DNA from: Prochilodus magdalenae
Lineage: Eukaryota > Chordata > Actinopteri > Characiformes > Prochilodontidae
Reading direction: 5' to 3'
Assembly: GCA_024036415.1 (NCBI GenBank)
Contig: JAMWET010000129.1
Span: 248,001 to 312,000, forward strand
Length of the DNA: 64,000 nt
Shown here: positions 12,401 through 24,699 of the stretch, in pieces
How positions within the stretch are numbered: position 1 is the first letter of the stretch
How the letters are laid out: every line of letters begins with the position of its first letter
The notes under the pieces: model-generated
The model's database searches: none
What the model saw: only the letters and a program-made list of their open reading frames with translations
What the model was told of the DNA's origin: nothing
Position numbers and translations under genes: made by a program

Positions 12401-13421
12401 AGTGATGGCCTCTAAGATAACAGACTTCCCTATAAAGACACACTGATAATAAGTGGCCCAGTTTTCTTTTCAGTTGAAGTTCTTTTAATGTTGTAATAGG
12501 TGAATACGTGGATACATGTAAATAAATTGGTTCTTAGGAAATCACAGGTACAATGAATTCCAAAGGGGCTGTTTTTGCAGCTCAGTTTCCACACTTGGAC
12601 CAAAATTTGGTATGATTTGCTAATTTATATCCCCTTTACCTGTAACTATACTTTTTCCTAAACAAAATATTCATCTTGTTTTGTTTTTACAACATAACAA
12701 AATTGTGTGGAACTATGTGTCTTAGAGCCTCCAAATGATCAGAATCAGCCACGCCAACAAGCACTGCAAAACACAATGCTGTATTCAAAATGTTCTAAAA
12801 CGATATTCATTAATTAAATCATGAACAGATTTATCACATGAGTATTTTAGCTACGGGACAGTATGGTACAGTCTGTAATGCTTCAGTAAGAGATGAGTCA
12901 CTGTCTGATATTTGTGTAAATTTATATGTATGTGTGTATTGTGCTGTTGCATCCCATCACACTCCCTTCCTAGGTTTGCATGAGTCAGGACTGGAGCTTC
13001 AACATTGTGTGGGTGGACCAGCCAGCATGGTGCCATATCCGTATGAATGGAAAATGCATGTCAGGATCACCACAGCTCTCAGGAATGGGCTTTTATTTAT
13101 AGGATTTGGAAAAGGGCCGATTGCAGTGGAGCTCCCAAACCATGTTAATGGGACACGGTAATGAAAAAAAAAGCATGGTATGACAGCAAAACAAACCCTG
13201 AACTAACATTTACAGCACTGTGCACTCTTAAAAATAAGGAGAAAGCCTTTCATTGATAGACTGATGGAAGGTCTTTCATTGATAGTCATTTATTTACTGT
13301 AAACACTGCAAATGTTCCTCCCACTCAGATGTTTTATTTACAAAAATGGTTCTTTAATTGTGGTTAAAGCTTTGGCCTTTCAGTGGCCTTTTGGTTCAGT
13401 TCTCAGCGATGCCACAGCCGT
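9406..13421. other. Intergenic DNA, no gene seen
   Basis: AT-rich, with scattered short frames (107 codons at most) on both strands and no recognisable protein family, RNA gene or long repeat. A small AT-rich stretch at 11396-11430 (TATATATAGA units) is low-complexity. Confidence 0.55.
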
Positions 13422-13574
13422 CAGTCTCCAGGATTTAAAAAGCATCACCAGTTTTCTAGGTAAATATATTTCTAAAGGTGCTATTGACATGAAATTTTCA
13501 CCAGATGTCGATAACAACCCATCCAATTAATGTATGTGTAATAATGAGAAATGACATGCTTGAACATGCTTACT

Positions 13575-14484
13575 GAAATGTATTTATTGTACAAAAGCCT
13601 TTGTTGGCGATGACAACTTCAAGATGCCTCCGGTATGGAGAAACTAGTCACATGCATTGCTCAGGTGCTCTCTCATTTTGGCTCATTCTTTCACACAAAC
13701 ACTCTTCAGATCCTGAAGGTTCTGTGGGCTCCTTCTGTGAACTCTGAGCTTTAGTTCCTTCCATAGATTTTCAATTGGACTCAGATCAGGTAATTGGCTG
13801 GGCCATTCAAGCAGTTTTATTTTCTTTCTCTGAAACCAGTTGAGAGTTTCATTGGCTGTGTGTTTGGGATCATTGTTTTGCTGAAATCTCCACCTTAGTT
13901 TCGTCTTCTCATTCTGGTAGATGGCAGCAGATTTTTATCAAGATGGTCTCGGTAAAATTGTCCATTCAAACTTCACTGTTGTTGTGGTGTTTTGGGGCTG
14001 ATATGCAGTGCTTTTTGACCTCCCAACATGGTGTGCATTATGGCACCTGAAGAGTCTGGCCAGACTATATTTTCCCAGTATTTCACAGGCTTGTCTAAAT
14101 GTCCTGAGCAAACTTTAAATGCACTTCAACATGCTGTTTCTTCAGCAGAGTCTTGCCTGGTGAGCGTGTATACAGGCCATGGTGGTTTAGTGCATTACTT
14201 ATTGTTTTCTTTGAAACAATTGTACCTGCTGATTCCAGGTTTTTCTGTAGCTCTCCACAGGTGGTCCTTGGCTCTTGCACAATTCTTCTATTAATTATTT
14301 TCACTCCTCTGTCTGAAATCTTGCAGGAAGCACCTGGTTTATGGTGAAATGATGTTCTTTCCACTTCCGGATTATGCCCCCAACAGTGCTCACTGGAACC
14401 ATAGTTTAGAAATTCTTCTGTAACCGATGCCATCAGCAAGTTTTGCAACAATAAGGTTGCGAAGAGCTCACTGGTTTTACCCAT
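13575..14484 (-). pseudogene. Tc1-like transposase pseudogene
   Basis: The start codon is at 14484 (MGKTSELF, the usual Tc1-family N-terminus). It is followed by a paired helix-turn-helix region with KISDRGVKIINRRIVQEPRT and KKTISNALNHHGLY. The DDE domain is downstream but not in one open frame. The C-terminal signature [17 protein letters not shown], holding the last catalytic acidic residue, is readable near 13790-13720. The first catalytic aspartate region reads VWPDSS in place of the expected W-x-DE pattern. Frame changes between the two halves and that substitution indicate loss of function. Confidence 0.85.
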
Positions 14485-14668
14485 CATGAGATGTTTCTTG
14501 TGTGGCACCTTGGTAATGAGACACCCATTTACAGACCATCAGTTGAACCATCTGATAAGTGACAAAATTGCTTTCTAGTTTTTGATGGATGTCATGTCTT
14601 GTCATGACTTTTAATGGCTTTTTGCACCTCTTCTTCTTCATGTGTTCAATCCTTTTTCCTGGTGTCAT
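14477..14668 (-). other. Upstream open frame within the Tc1-like element
   Basis: This 63-codon frame ends in the transposase start region. It begins MTPGKRIEHMKKKRCKKPLK and is lysine-rich. It looks like translated leader/TIR-proximal sequence and not a separate protein. It is listed because it overlaps the element and could be mistaken for a gene. Confidence 0.4.
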
Positions 14669-14825
14669 TTCTCATTATTACACATAACTTAATTTATGGA
14701 CATCTATGGTTTGATTTCTTTGCATGTGTGAATTGGATGGATTGTTACCAACATCAAAAGCACCTTTAGAAATATTTTTACTTAGAAAATCAGTGACGTG
14801 TTTAATACCTACTTCAACCACTGTA

Positions 14826-17457
14826 TACTTCTTGAGAAGACAACATCAGAAATTTGATACAAAATAAGTTGGATATACCTCCATCATTCTTAAATACCAT
14901 GACACACTTTATTGTCATTATATTGCCAGATCTTTCTTGCAGCAGTACCCAAAATCTGTGTTTCATGACTCTATATTCTACTTCCATGGAGAAGTTCTTT
15001 CATGAACCAAAAGTGGTTTGTTTATGGGATCCCTCCAAAACCCACCTTGTGCACTTTTATTTTTAAGGGCGTACCTTTGTTTTGTTTTATGAGATAGAAA
15101 ACCAGTTGTTGTAAACAACTGTGAAAAAAACATGTAAATAACTGTAACAAATGAAAACTATGTTGTGTGGTAAAGCGTATATTGTGTGTCATGGCAGGCA
15201 AACTCTATTAAAACAGACAGAGAAGGGGGCTGCAATTGACTGCTCTCATGTGCTAAGGGTGAGGAAATGTCTCTCCTGAGGACCATACTTCAACACTAGA
15301 GTGAACAGAGGGAGCGCGGTGAAATTGAATTGTACTTGAACACTCTGTGCCTATGTAACACTAGCTAAACTAGGCTCTTTTGTATCCCTTGTAAAATGAT
15401 GGCTCCTGAGCCCAATAAGGGAAAATCAATGTCACAAAATCCTCCTTTGAATGTTTTATTTAGGTAAAAGTCTTGATAAAATGTAAGTCTGGTACATTTC
15501 ATCCTGTCAGAAGGTCTTGTACTGGTCAGACTATAAAAGATGGCTCCTTTGTGCTCAAGCTAGAGTACTTGTGCTGCTTATCAGACTCCTGCTACTTTCT
15601 CTCTCAGTCTTTCCACCAAACTCTGTAGATGCACTGTAATGCTGATGACCTAATACTTCACAGGTAAGGTAACAAGGTATGTCCATGGCCCTGTTACCAC
15701 TATCGCAGTATAGACTGCTAATTACTAGTTTACTGCTGCGATTTGTGACAGAATGTGATTCATTCAGTGTTGTGGTTAAACCACTGAACGCAGTGTTGTA
15801 AGTCCATCTTTAGCCATTAGACTTTCACACTGCAGTATAAACATGCAGTAGAAGAGCACACTGCTAGTGTTGTATTAGGAAAGCTATGCATAGGATTGTC
15901 TGCTGTTTTATATAGCAGTTTTCCTAAAATAAAATCTCAATATATCGTCATGCTCACAGTATCGCAACACATTGAAACAAAACCATTATTATATACAATT
16001 TAAATGTTTTCATTTATCAGTGTTCTCTTACTACAGTAGCCAGCATGCAGTACATTAATGCAAAAAGCCATACAGCATGGTGAAAATATGTATGACTGTA
16101 ATGTCAATCAGTCTAAACTAAAGGCTAATAAATACAACCTGGTTAGCACTGGTGTAACTCTCACCCTGGCAATTGGAAGACCCTGGCAACAGGAACAGAG
16201 GCAAGGTTTTTACCCTTCCAGACAGAGAAAAGTATCAACAGGAGTAAAGGTAGGCTGCATTTGACAGAAGTATGTCGACACTACTCCTAATTATTGAGTT
16301 CAGTGAAATCATGTACAATCTCCATAGACAAACAAAGGTAACAGACTGGCCTATAGTAAAGAGCTCAGTGGCAATTTATTTGCCACAAGTTAGTTCATGA
16401 AAGTTCTGCCTTTCTAGATTGCCATGATAGCAGAGGTAGACTAGGCAAACTCACAGAGCAGGGCCAGCAAGTAACCGCAGCATAATGGCATGTCTAATGC
16501 TGCGTTCACATGTTTGTATTGGAAAAAGCTGTCATTCCGCATTCTGCAAACGCTGGTATAACGATCACTATCAGAGGAAAGCTTTAACAATATACATAAT
16601 GTAACAATGTTGCTGCTTATGGTGGCAGAATTTTCCACTGCAGCTGTATTGAAAATTATGGAATACCCGTTTTGTTGTCATCCAGCTAGTGCAAACATGA
16701 GAACAAAGCATTATATAACTATGAGCAATGCCAAATGTTGGCTGGAGTAGTGTAAAGCACGTTGCCACTAAACTATGAAGCATCGGAAACATGTTTATGG
16801 TATGATGAATCATGTTTCACTATTTAACAGTCTAATGAACAGATACAGTTTTGCCTGATGCCCGGAGAATAGCATACTGCCAACAGCAAAGCCTGGTGGT
16901 AACAGCCAGGGGCTGTTTTTCAGGGTTTGAATTGAACACAAAGCAGATGTAAATGTTTTTTTTCCATAACAGCCGCTGGTTAATTCTCTTATTTTGGCCA
17001 GAATCTCCCATAAAGTAGACATTTAAAAAAGAACACAAATGATGTAATGAATGAAGTTTTTAGGGTCCTCCAAGTAAAGCAACAAATAAGCTGGTGTCTA
17101 TACTCTCATTTACTGTTAAATGGACGCTTGACTAACACAGCATGATGCAAAACAAGTGTCAAAATGACTGAGGGGGAAACAGAGAGATTTGCACAATAAC
17201 AGCAGCAAGCGGTTTGATGATGCACCATATGGCCCATGCATTTTTCATGCGAGTTCAGAGAGGATGTGACAAACAGTTGTCAAAGGGATGACAAATTGCT
17301 TTAATTCTCTGAGGCTTCAATAATCCACTCATAATGCATACTCCCCCACCCCAACCTCTCCTTCATCCCTCTTGTTGGCTTTTCACTGATATATTCTACA
17401 ATAGATCATAAATATGGATGGATACATAAATAGAATAAACATCGACTCCCATTGGCC
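14826..17457. other. Intergenic DNA, no gene seen
   Basis: AT-rich sequence without recognised exons or repeats. Short frames (80 codons at most) overlap on the minus strand at 16.4-17.0 kb and are not supported by any family. Confidence 0.55.
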
Positions 17458-17720
17458 ACTTTATTAGAAACACCTGCTGGTGTACAGTTAGTGACATCTG
17501 TTGCTATGCACAATCTGTGTTAGTCATCTTCTATCGTCAGTGGTCAGTACCTGACCACAGAGGCTGGATGTGTTTCACTGCCTGTGACACTGACGCATGT
17601 AAAAAGTCCTGATACACTTGTACCAGTGTGACTTGAGTTACTGTAGAGAGTGGATGCCAAATTACACACAGCCACAGAAGAGCTGCAGTCTGTTCCTGTA
17701 CACTTATGGCTGACCTATAA
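17458..17720. mobile_element. Tc1-like repeat fragment with GGCCACTTTATTAG terminus
   Basis: It starts TTGGCCACTTTATTAGAAAC, the terminal sequence of a Tc1-like family widespread in fish. The interior no longer resembles transposase and ends near CACTTATGGCTGACC. The opposite inverted terminus is not present, so this is a truncated or non-autonomous copy. A related terminus occurs at 36.5 kb. Confidence 0.55.
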
Positions 17721-19037
17721 GGAAGATGTTACTAGATGTTTGTAATGAAGTAGATGATGAGCTAACCTTACTGTACTGTTTGACCACAGTACCCAGTGTG
17801 GCAAACTGAACTTAGATAAAACGTATCTTCTGTTAGTCCACCAGTGAAATAGAATAGATCATGGGACACTCCACTCTTAAGTAGTGATAGTTTCCATAGC
17901 AACTGCACTGTAAGAATTTGGCAGGGCTGTAAAATCATAGGGCAGATGAGACGCCTCCATTCACTTATCCAGTAACTTATTAACTTAATACACAGGCCTT
18001 AACGTCTCACTGCTTGGTGCACTCATGAACCAGAAAATACTTTTTCTGGCGTTAAGATGTCCCCCTCTTTGCTAAGAGATTTGATTCTGCAAAATGGAAA
18101 CTGAATGCATGTGACTTTTAACCTTTCAGACAGAGCTGCATTAAAAACCAGCATCTCTCTGTGACAGATATCATACATGGGACAGATATCATCACTTGGG
18201 ATCTGTCCAAAGATGTAAGGGCCATTTAGACTGTTACCAGCAGATATTTCGAAAACCTGTCTGTCATGGTATGAAAGAGTGTTGGAGGGGAACATGACTG
18301 AAAGCCTGTGGAGCAACTTACTCTACCTTTTTAGGAACATCAAAACGCATATGTCAACTTGATAACACCAAAGAACTTTCTACATGAGATCCAACAGCAT
18401 CGCTGCATGTTCATGAGAATGGACTGGGCTGTCTGTCCTACTGCGAAATATGTGGTGCATTATGAAGTGCAAAATAATATATTATAATAAAATATATTTA
18501 CAGCTATCAATGAAGTCATTTAATGGTTAAAATTCATTTCTTATTTTTTAATTAAACACAGAACACTCATTTAATATACAGTCACTTCCTTTTTTATAAT
18601 GTTTGGACAAAAAGAGGGACAGTAGCATTTCAAGGAAAGTGTGTTGGAATTACTTGGGTCATAAGAATCAGAAAATGTAATCAACTTCTAAGACTGAACT
18701 TTGGAGGAAAGCATTCCTTTAGATTTCTACACTTCTATACTTAATATTCCAGTTTGATTGGTAATTTTATAATTGAAGGGTGGTCTCTAACTTTGGCACA
18801 GTACTTTCTGTAGCTGATCACTAATATGTGATGATGACATTGGATGACAAAATAAAAAAAAAAATAAAGAAAATATCGTGCTGTTTTGAACTACTATCAA
18901 ACTTCCTGTTAGGTCCTCATGGGCCAACTTCGGCCACAATTAAAGTCCTGTTCTAAAGTTAACAGAGTTAGTTAGCAGCTGTCAGCTCAACTAGCTCAAG
19001 TCTAGCCAAATGACATGCTGCACTTTTATTTATAGTG

Positions 19038-19040
<3 letters not shown>

Positions 19041-19111
<71 letters not shown>
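19041..19111. repeat. (AT)n microsatellite
   Basis: Nearly pure AT run with one G at 19081. Self-complementary and cruciform-prone. Confidence 0.97.
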
Positions 19112-19113
<2 letters not shown>

Positions 19114-20108
19114 GAAGACCAACTTCCAAATGAGACAGTGTGATGATAGCTGCACATTGACTTATGGATACATTTGAAATAACCGATCTCCGGAATAAAT
19201 AAGAAATGCGCTCTCTTTCCTTTCACTTTTATTTTATCTCCTTCCTTAATACCACTCCACACCCCTTTTACAAACACAGACAAAAAACATAGACATGAAG
19301 TGTAATATACACACAGCTCTATAGCCGTTCTCTGCGATCTGGTATTCAGTACCTGTAGAAGAAACCAATTCAGAAACTAGCTTAAAAATAGGATATCTGG
19401 ACAAAAATGTAGCTTCTGGAATTATTCGATTTTTTGGTACTTTTAGAGAGAGGAGCCAAGGGAGCTCTTTCAACCACTATTTGCCCCCAACCATCTGCCT
19501 AATCCCTCCATGTTTGTACAGGTAGCACAAACCAAGTACGCTTTCTGCCCCAGAGCAAACAGATTAAGTCAAGAGCTAACAAACCTATCAAAGATATCTG
19601 AACTGGAAATGTAGCCCTTCACAAAATTGTCCCATTTCGGCATTTCCAGATCAAGTCCAGATCTCCCCACACAGCTTTAGAAGAAGCGGCCTCTGCTCTT
19701 GTTTTTGTATATGCTTTCGCTGCCATGGCAGCACAGGAGGGAGACGGAGACTTGGCAGTGTGGAGGAGGCGACGTGTAGAGCCAGGGCAGATTTATTAGT
19801 CCCAAAGTATGTTTAGGCAGGGGAAGTTCACCAGCAGTCCTCTGGTCATATAGGCCACAAAGGAGGGCATAAACACTAATCCAGTGCTCTCAGTTCATGT
19901 TGTGGGAGAAGCTGTGTAACGGAGCTTTTCGCCTGTCATATTACACTTGATTCACTTCGGCAGTGTACAATTACATGATTTGTCAGTGTGCAATTACATG
20001 ATTAATTAATACTGTAGTTTGTATGTACTGAATTACATTTACAGAGATCCCTTTTGATTTATTTAATTGACACTTAAAACAACCAGTAGGTTATTTATTT
20101 TTCGGTGT

Positions 20109-20110
<2 letters not shown>

Positions 20111-20202
<92 letters not shown>
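20111..20202. repeat. (CA)n microsatellite, about 46 units
   Basis: Uninterrupted CA run, the longest dinucleotide array of this type in the window. Confidence 0.98.
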
Positions 20203-20204
<2 letters not shown>

Positions 20205-21257
20205 TGTAATGGAATGGTCAAATGGAATGTTTTGCTGATTTTATGACATAAGGTAATAAAGCCTTTACAGAGAACAAATATGACAGTTTTCTAGTGTTGA
20301 CAATTTTAGTGTACAGTTTGCATATGCACAATGTGTTTAAGAAAAATGAAAAATAAAAATAAAATATAAATTAAAAATATGCATTTACAATGCATATGCT
20401 ATATATAAAACTGCATTTATATATTAAAATATCAAATATGAAATGACATAACTTTTGCACAGGCAAAAAAAAAAGTTTTCTAGTGTAAAAAAATGATGAA
20501 AACCTGGCCAATAAATAAACAACTGACATTTTCTGATGATGATTATGATTTTGGAGTGGTATTTCGCTCAGATGAACCTCTAGGGCAATGCGAGAATAGA
20601 CTGAGGTCATACTGCTTATTGTATGCAGACATTTGGTTTCTCAGACAATTTGTTCACACTGAATCAGATACTGAAATGATACATTCTTCAATAAAACATC
20701 CTGCAGTAAATAGATCCTTGGCTTATTTATTACAAATTAATCAGCCTGAGTTACCATGCCATGCGGAGTCAAATCCTGTTAGACAGGGTGGCAGCCAGGT
20801 CCACACCTGCTTGTCACACCTTTTCTAACCAACATACAAAATCCCTCTCAGATCCTCTGCAATCCTGCACAACCAGTTGAGGCAGAAATGATGAAACATA
20901 TAATCCATATTTAAACCAGTATCACTACAGTCCATGAAAACAACAGGCTTTGTGTTTTTAGTCGGTTAGTTGTACTTAGTTAAATTGAGAAAGGACAAAG
21001 TGCCAATGGTAATGGAGATGTGGTTGTTTTTGTTTTACATGGAGATTTAACAAAGACACCTTGCTCTATTTATGTTGGCAATTAAACAAACTGAAATAAA
21101 AAAGAGAATTAATTTCTAAACATTTTGAATTGAATACATTTCACACATATGATATTTATGTATATGTAAGTGTCAAAAACATCTATAATTAATTTCTATG
21201 TGACCATTTTCAGCCCCTTGATCACAGATTTAGGGAGGCTTTTGCAACTAAAAGCCT

Positions 21258-21430
21258 TCAGGACTCTGTTTTGATTGGCTACTCTATACAGTACATCATT
21301 AAAAAGAAACCTGGAAGTCTTCAGAGTAAATGGACTAGGCTAAACTGATGCAAATGTGTTGATTTTTGTGACATCACAAAAGCAATATGAGGAATATGAG
21401 GTGCATTAAACTGTGGTGACCTTTTCCACA
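21258..21430 (+). repeat. Dispersed repeat copy (CTAGGCTAAACTG family)
   Basis: Contains CTCTGTTTTGATTGGCT, GACTAGGCTAAACTG, ATGCAAATGTGTTGATTTTT and GTGACATCACAAAA. The same ordered words recur, diverged, at 27.7-27.9 kb and 35.6-35.8 kb. No termini were identified, so the element class is unknown. Confidence 0.55.
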
Positions 21431-23460
21431 GGTTTACACAGCTGTATATTTCAGTGCTGTTGTAGTGCAATGTAGTTCACTGTTTGCCATTTTTGTATCT
21501 TTCATGTCACAAGCAAGGGTGAAAAAGGATTAAATGGTTATTGAATTGGCCTTGTTTATAAAAGTGCATGCCTAAGAACTGCTCCTCTGCATTCCAAGAT
21601 GAATTGGTGTAAATCCCAACTCATCAGCTCTAGTGACAGCCAACCGTGTGCATTAGTAGATCCAGCAGGAGCTGTCCGCTCTAATGATTCCTCCAAGCAC
21701 AATGTAGCCCTTCGCATTACATTAATGTACTGCATGGCGCAGAAGCAGCATGGCATTATGGCTACCTTGTATTGGCCATATGCATAACAGTGATACATGG
21801 TTTTAAAATGCCATGGCAAAATCAATGCTTATATAATTAAAACATCACTCAGTGCAACCAGTGTAATAAACACTGTACATCAGGGGTCATCAAATAGATT
21901 TGACCTGTTAGATTCCAATTACGCACAGAGCAAATGTTCCAGTTTACCCCTAAACTCACAACTCATACATTTGATCAGATCTCCAGTATACATTTGGAAC
22001 TCCTGACACTCCTGTTATCCAATAGCACACTCATTTACATCAGTCTCTTCCCAGTCTAACTGTATCGATTTGAACCGAATTCATGAATTCATCTTGGTGT
22101 GTATACTACATCCTTCTAAGCAAGTTTAACAATTTAAATTTAAATACTTACATGTGAAGTAGTTTATAGGGTTGTTGGGTTATAACTCCCCCACACAGCC
22201 CACAGTGGCCCAGTCTCCCTAACCACCTCCCACACCCTCGCCCAAAACAATGTCATAAGGAAATTAAGGTACACTATTTCTGTTAGCATGTAACATGTTC
22301 CCAGCACTCATAACATGCATCTACATTCTTAAATTTTAGTTTAAGACTTTTCACTCATGCTGTCTTATATTACATCCATAGACTAATGACAGGCTTGCTG
22401 TCAATCGCACAGACAGAGCTCTGCCTACACTAAGCACTGGATTTGATTTCAGTTTATTCCTTCCCTAATGAGTTCTGGACCCAAAATGTCTCAGCAACAG
22501 ATGATTATGAATTTCCCCAGATGTTATGTACAGATGTCATGTCTGGACCCATGAGACCTAAAAACTACTGTTGCAAAAAACTTTGTGATTGTTGTGCCAT
22601 TCTGTATTATGTCATTTCTTAATGCAACAAACTACCTATCAAAATAACTCAATCAAACTTTGAAACAAAGCTTTAACTGGACTATTTTGTGATTCAAGAA
22701 TAACTAAACTACATAACATGATTTTTTAATCTACAGACTAACAAATTTGATCACTGGCTGTATGCTGTATGTGGTGAAGCTCCATTAAAAGATTCTATTA
22801 AAGGACCATGAACAAAATGAACACAAACTTTAGTTTGAGTAAAGCGGGTAAAGCACATTAACTGACTCATTTATGTTTATCAATCTGAATATTCTCCACG
22901 AGGGGAGCTATTAACATTCAAGTGTTGTTTTGTGTGCAGCACTGAAAAAGAATCAGGCTAAGCGAAAGGATTTACTGAGAGATCCGCAGTAAAACCACAT
23001 TTTAACAAGGGAACATGATCTTTGAATGCGTCATAGATTTTAGCTTCAGCTGTTGGAGAGTTACCATATGCGAACATAAGCATTTTGGAATAATGAATAT
23101 ACTATATATACCACTGCTTGACTCACAGCACAATAATGCTAGAAGAAATAAACATTCTCTCTGAAGTGATAAAATGAGGGAACAATCAATAAAAGACAGA
23201 TTTTCTTTTATTATTTTTTATGTGATCTTTCTAAAACGCCTAGCTAACCTGTCTGATCTGCAATTAAACAGTCTCTGTTATGAAGGAACTCAGCTGTTAT
23301 CAAGCAAAGCTCATGTAGCTTTTCTACCAAGCTCTGCACCAGGCTTGCTGTCTCATTAAAGACATTATTTTAAAGGGCCGTTTCTGACTTGAAGTATTAC
23401 AAGAACCTGTCTAGGGGCCCGGAGCCATTTGTAATTTAAAAGAACAATTTAGCAGATTGT

Positions 23461-23665
23461 GGGTGGCACACTGGCTTAGTGGGTAGTGCTGTCACTTCAT
23501 AGCAAGAAAGGCCCAGGGTCGAGTCTTAGCTGGGATTCTTGTCCAGGGTCCTTTCTATGTGGAGTTTGCAGGTTCTCACTGTGTCTTTGTGGGTTTCTCT
23601 CACAGTCCAAAGCTACGCAGCCAGGTGAATTGGAGATGCCCTAGGTGAGAGTGTATGCAAGGCCA
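23461..23665 (+). mobile_element. tRNA-derived SINE-like element
   Basis: The head GGGTGGCACACTGGCTTAGT is followed by TGGGTAGTGCTGTCAC (A-box region) and GGGTCGAGTCTTAGC (B-box region). The body holds GTCCTTTCTATGTGGAGTTT and AGGTGAATTGGAGATGCC. This is the widespread fish GGCGGCACGGTGGC-type repeat. It is diverged and has no clear tail; the 3' boundary is approximate. Confidence 0.75.
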
Positions 23666-24249
23666 ATCATTCTCTATCTTCGCCAGAGGGCAGTGAGGAC
23701 ACTTGCCCTATATAGTGGTGGGGCAATGCCTATAATCATACCAATGCTTGCCTGGGGAGCAGGTTGGGATGTTCGGTGCCTATGGACTCACGGCGCACCT
23801 TATTTATTGATCTCTCATCTCTTCTTATTTCAGACTCTCATCCATGTTCCCCTTCTCCGTCTTTCTCTGTCTTCACAAACCTATACCTTTCTGCTCTCGC
23901 ACTTTTGGATGCCCATACAGCCTCACTAGCTCCACCTAAAGCCTTTCTCGACCACCTATGACCAGAGTAGACTGGACTTGGAGAAAGACTGATGACCTAA
24001 GCTGTGCTTGTGCATGATTCTGCATGCAGGTGCGTAAGACTGTTGATTCTCTGTACGTGTAAATAAACTAAAGTCAACGCTGAAGCTCTCCAATCTCCTG
24101 ACTACTGAATGTTCCTGCATGCTGAATTTCTAACAGTTGTTGGCTGTACAGGTTGCTTTGAATTTGAATGAAAGCCCCTCAACTGCAGTTAGATGCTCCC
24201 TGTTCTAACCCCTCATGGTCCTTCAAATCTGTCACATGTAGACCTTATA
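23666..24249. other. Unclassified segment, possible LTR- or transcript-derived end
   Basis: Contains an AATAAA-type signal in TGTAAATAAACTAAAG near 24058. The sequence then ends in CTGACTACTGAATG...TTTCTAACA, reminiscent of a retroelement LTR 3' end. I found no matching 5' end or target duplication. Two overlapping frames at 23645-23961 are not convincing proteins. Confidence 0.3.
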
Positions 24250-24540
24250 TGGGAGATGATTGGTGAAACTCGCAATCGCTTTTATATAAGATCCGAGACG
24301 GTATGTAAGACGTGCCAAGTGGATCCATCGGGAAAAAGATTTTGAAGAGAAGGTTGGTGTGATGCTGCTGCGCTGCTTTTCTACATTTTGCATTAAGAAA
24401 GATAACGTCGTCTTAGAGTCGTAGACGATGCACTCAGTCGCAAATATACCGGCGAGAGGAAAATTAAAATCAATTGGAGTGCGGGCGCGTCATTACCACA
24501 AAAAATTTGTTCCAGCGTTCCTTAGTTTCGGCCTCAGGAG
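24250..24540 (+). promoter_or_regulatory. CpG-dense, promoter-like segment in the gene desert
   Basis: About 290 bp with many CpG dinucleotides (CGCAATCGC, CCGAGACGG, AACGTCGTC, GCGGGCGCGTC, ACCGGCGAG), unlike the CpG-poor DNA around it. An ATTGG (inverted CCAAT) lies at 24259-24263 and TATATAAG at 24283-24290. Their spacing is suitable for a core promoter firing rightward near 24.31 kb. A 20-codon frame starts at 24362 (MLLRCFSTFCIKKDNVVLES) and ends at 24424. It could be a lncRNA or retroelement promoter, or simply a young insertion that has not lost its CpGs. Confidence 0.4.
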
Positions 24541-24699
24541 GGTCAGAATGAGCATCTGCAGTGTTTAGCATGACACTTGGTTTCATACAGTTAAATATTC
24601 GAGAGAGATAGACAGACTGACAGAAAATGAGAAGAACAGATAACACAAGATAAAGAATGTGGACTCTACAGTATACCTTGAGTATACTGAGTATACCCT

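Larger units (their letters stand above)
13422..14823 (-). mobile_element. Tc1-like DNA transposon with both inverted termini
   Basis: The right terminus reads inward (minus strand) as CAGTGGTTGAAGTAGGTATT, flanked by TA at 14824-14825. Further in it contains TTTCTAAAGGTGC and CAATCCATCCAATT. The left end carries the matching inverted copy: TTTCTAAAGGTGC at about 13470 and CAACCCATCCAATT at about 13515-13530, with a more degenerate outer end near 13422. The element is about 1.4 kb, slightly short of the usual 1.6 kb. Its transposase is broken (separate entry), so it is immobile unless supplied in trans. Confidence 0.85.
17721..23460. other. Intergenic DNA with microsatellites, no gene seen
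   Basis: Contains the (AT)n and (CA)n runs listed separately and a dispersed-repeat copy near 21.3 kb. Open frames reach 111 codons (20493-20828) but have no recognised domain, splice partner or coding bias. A 24-codon frame with an excellent Kozak context (GCTGCCATGG) lies at 19725-19799, in a locally GC-richer stretch (19650-19930). Confidence 0.5.
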
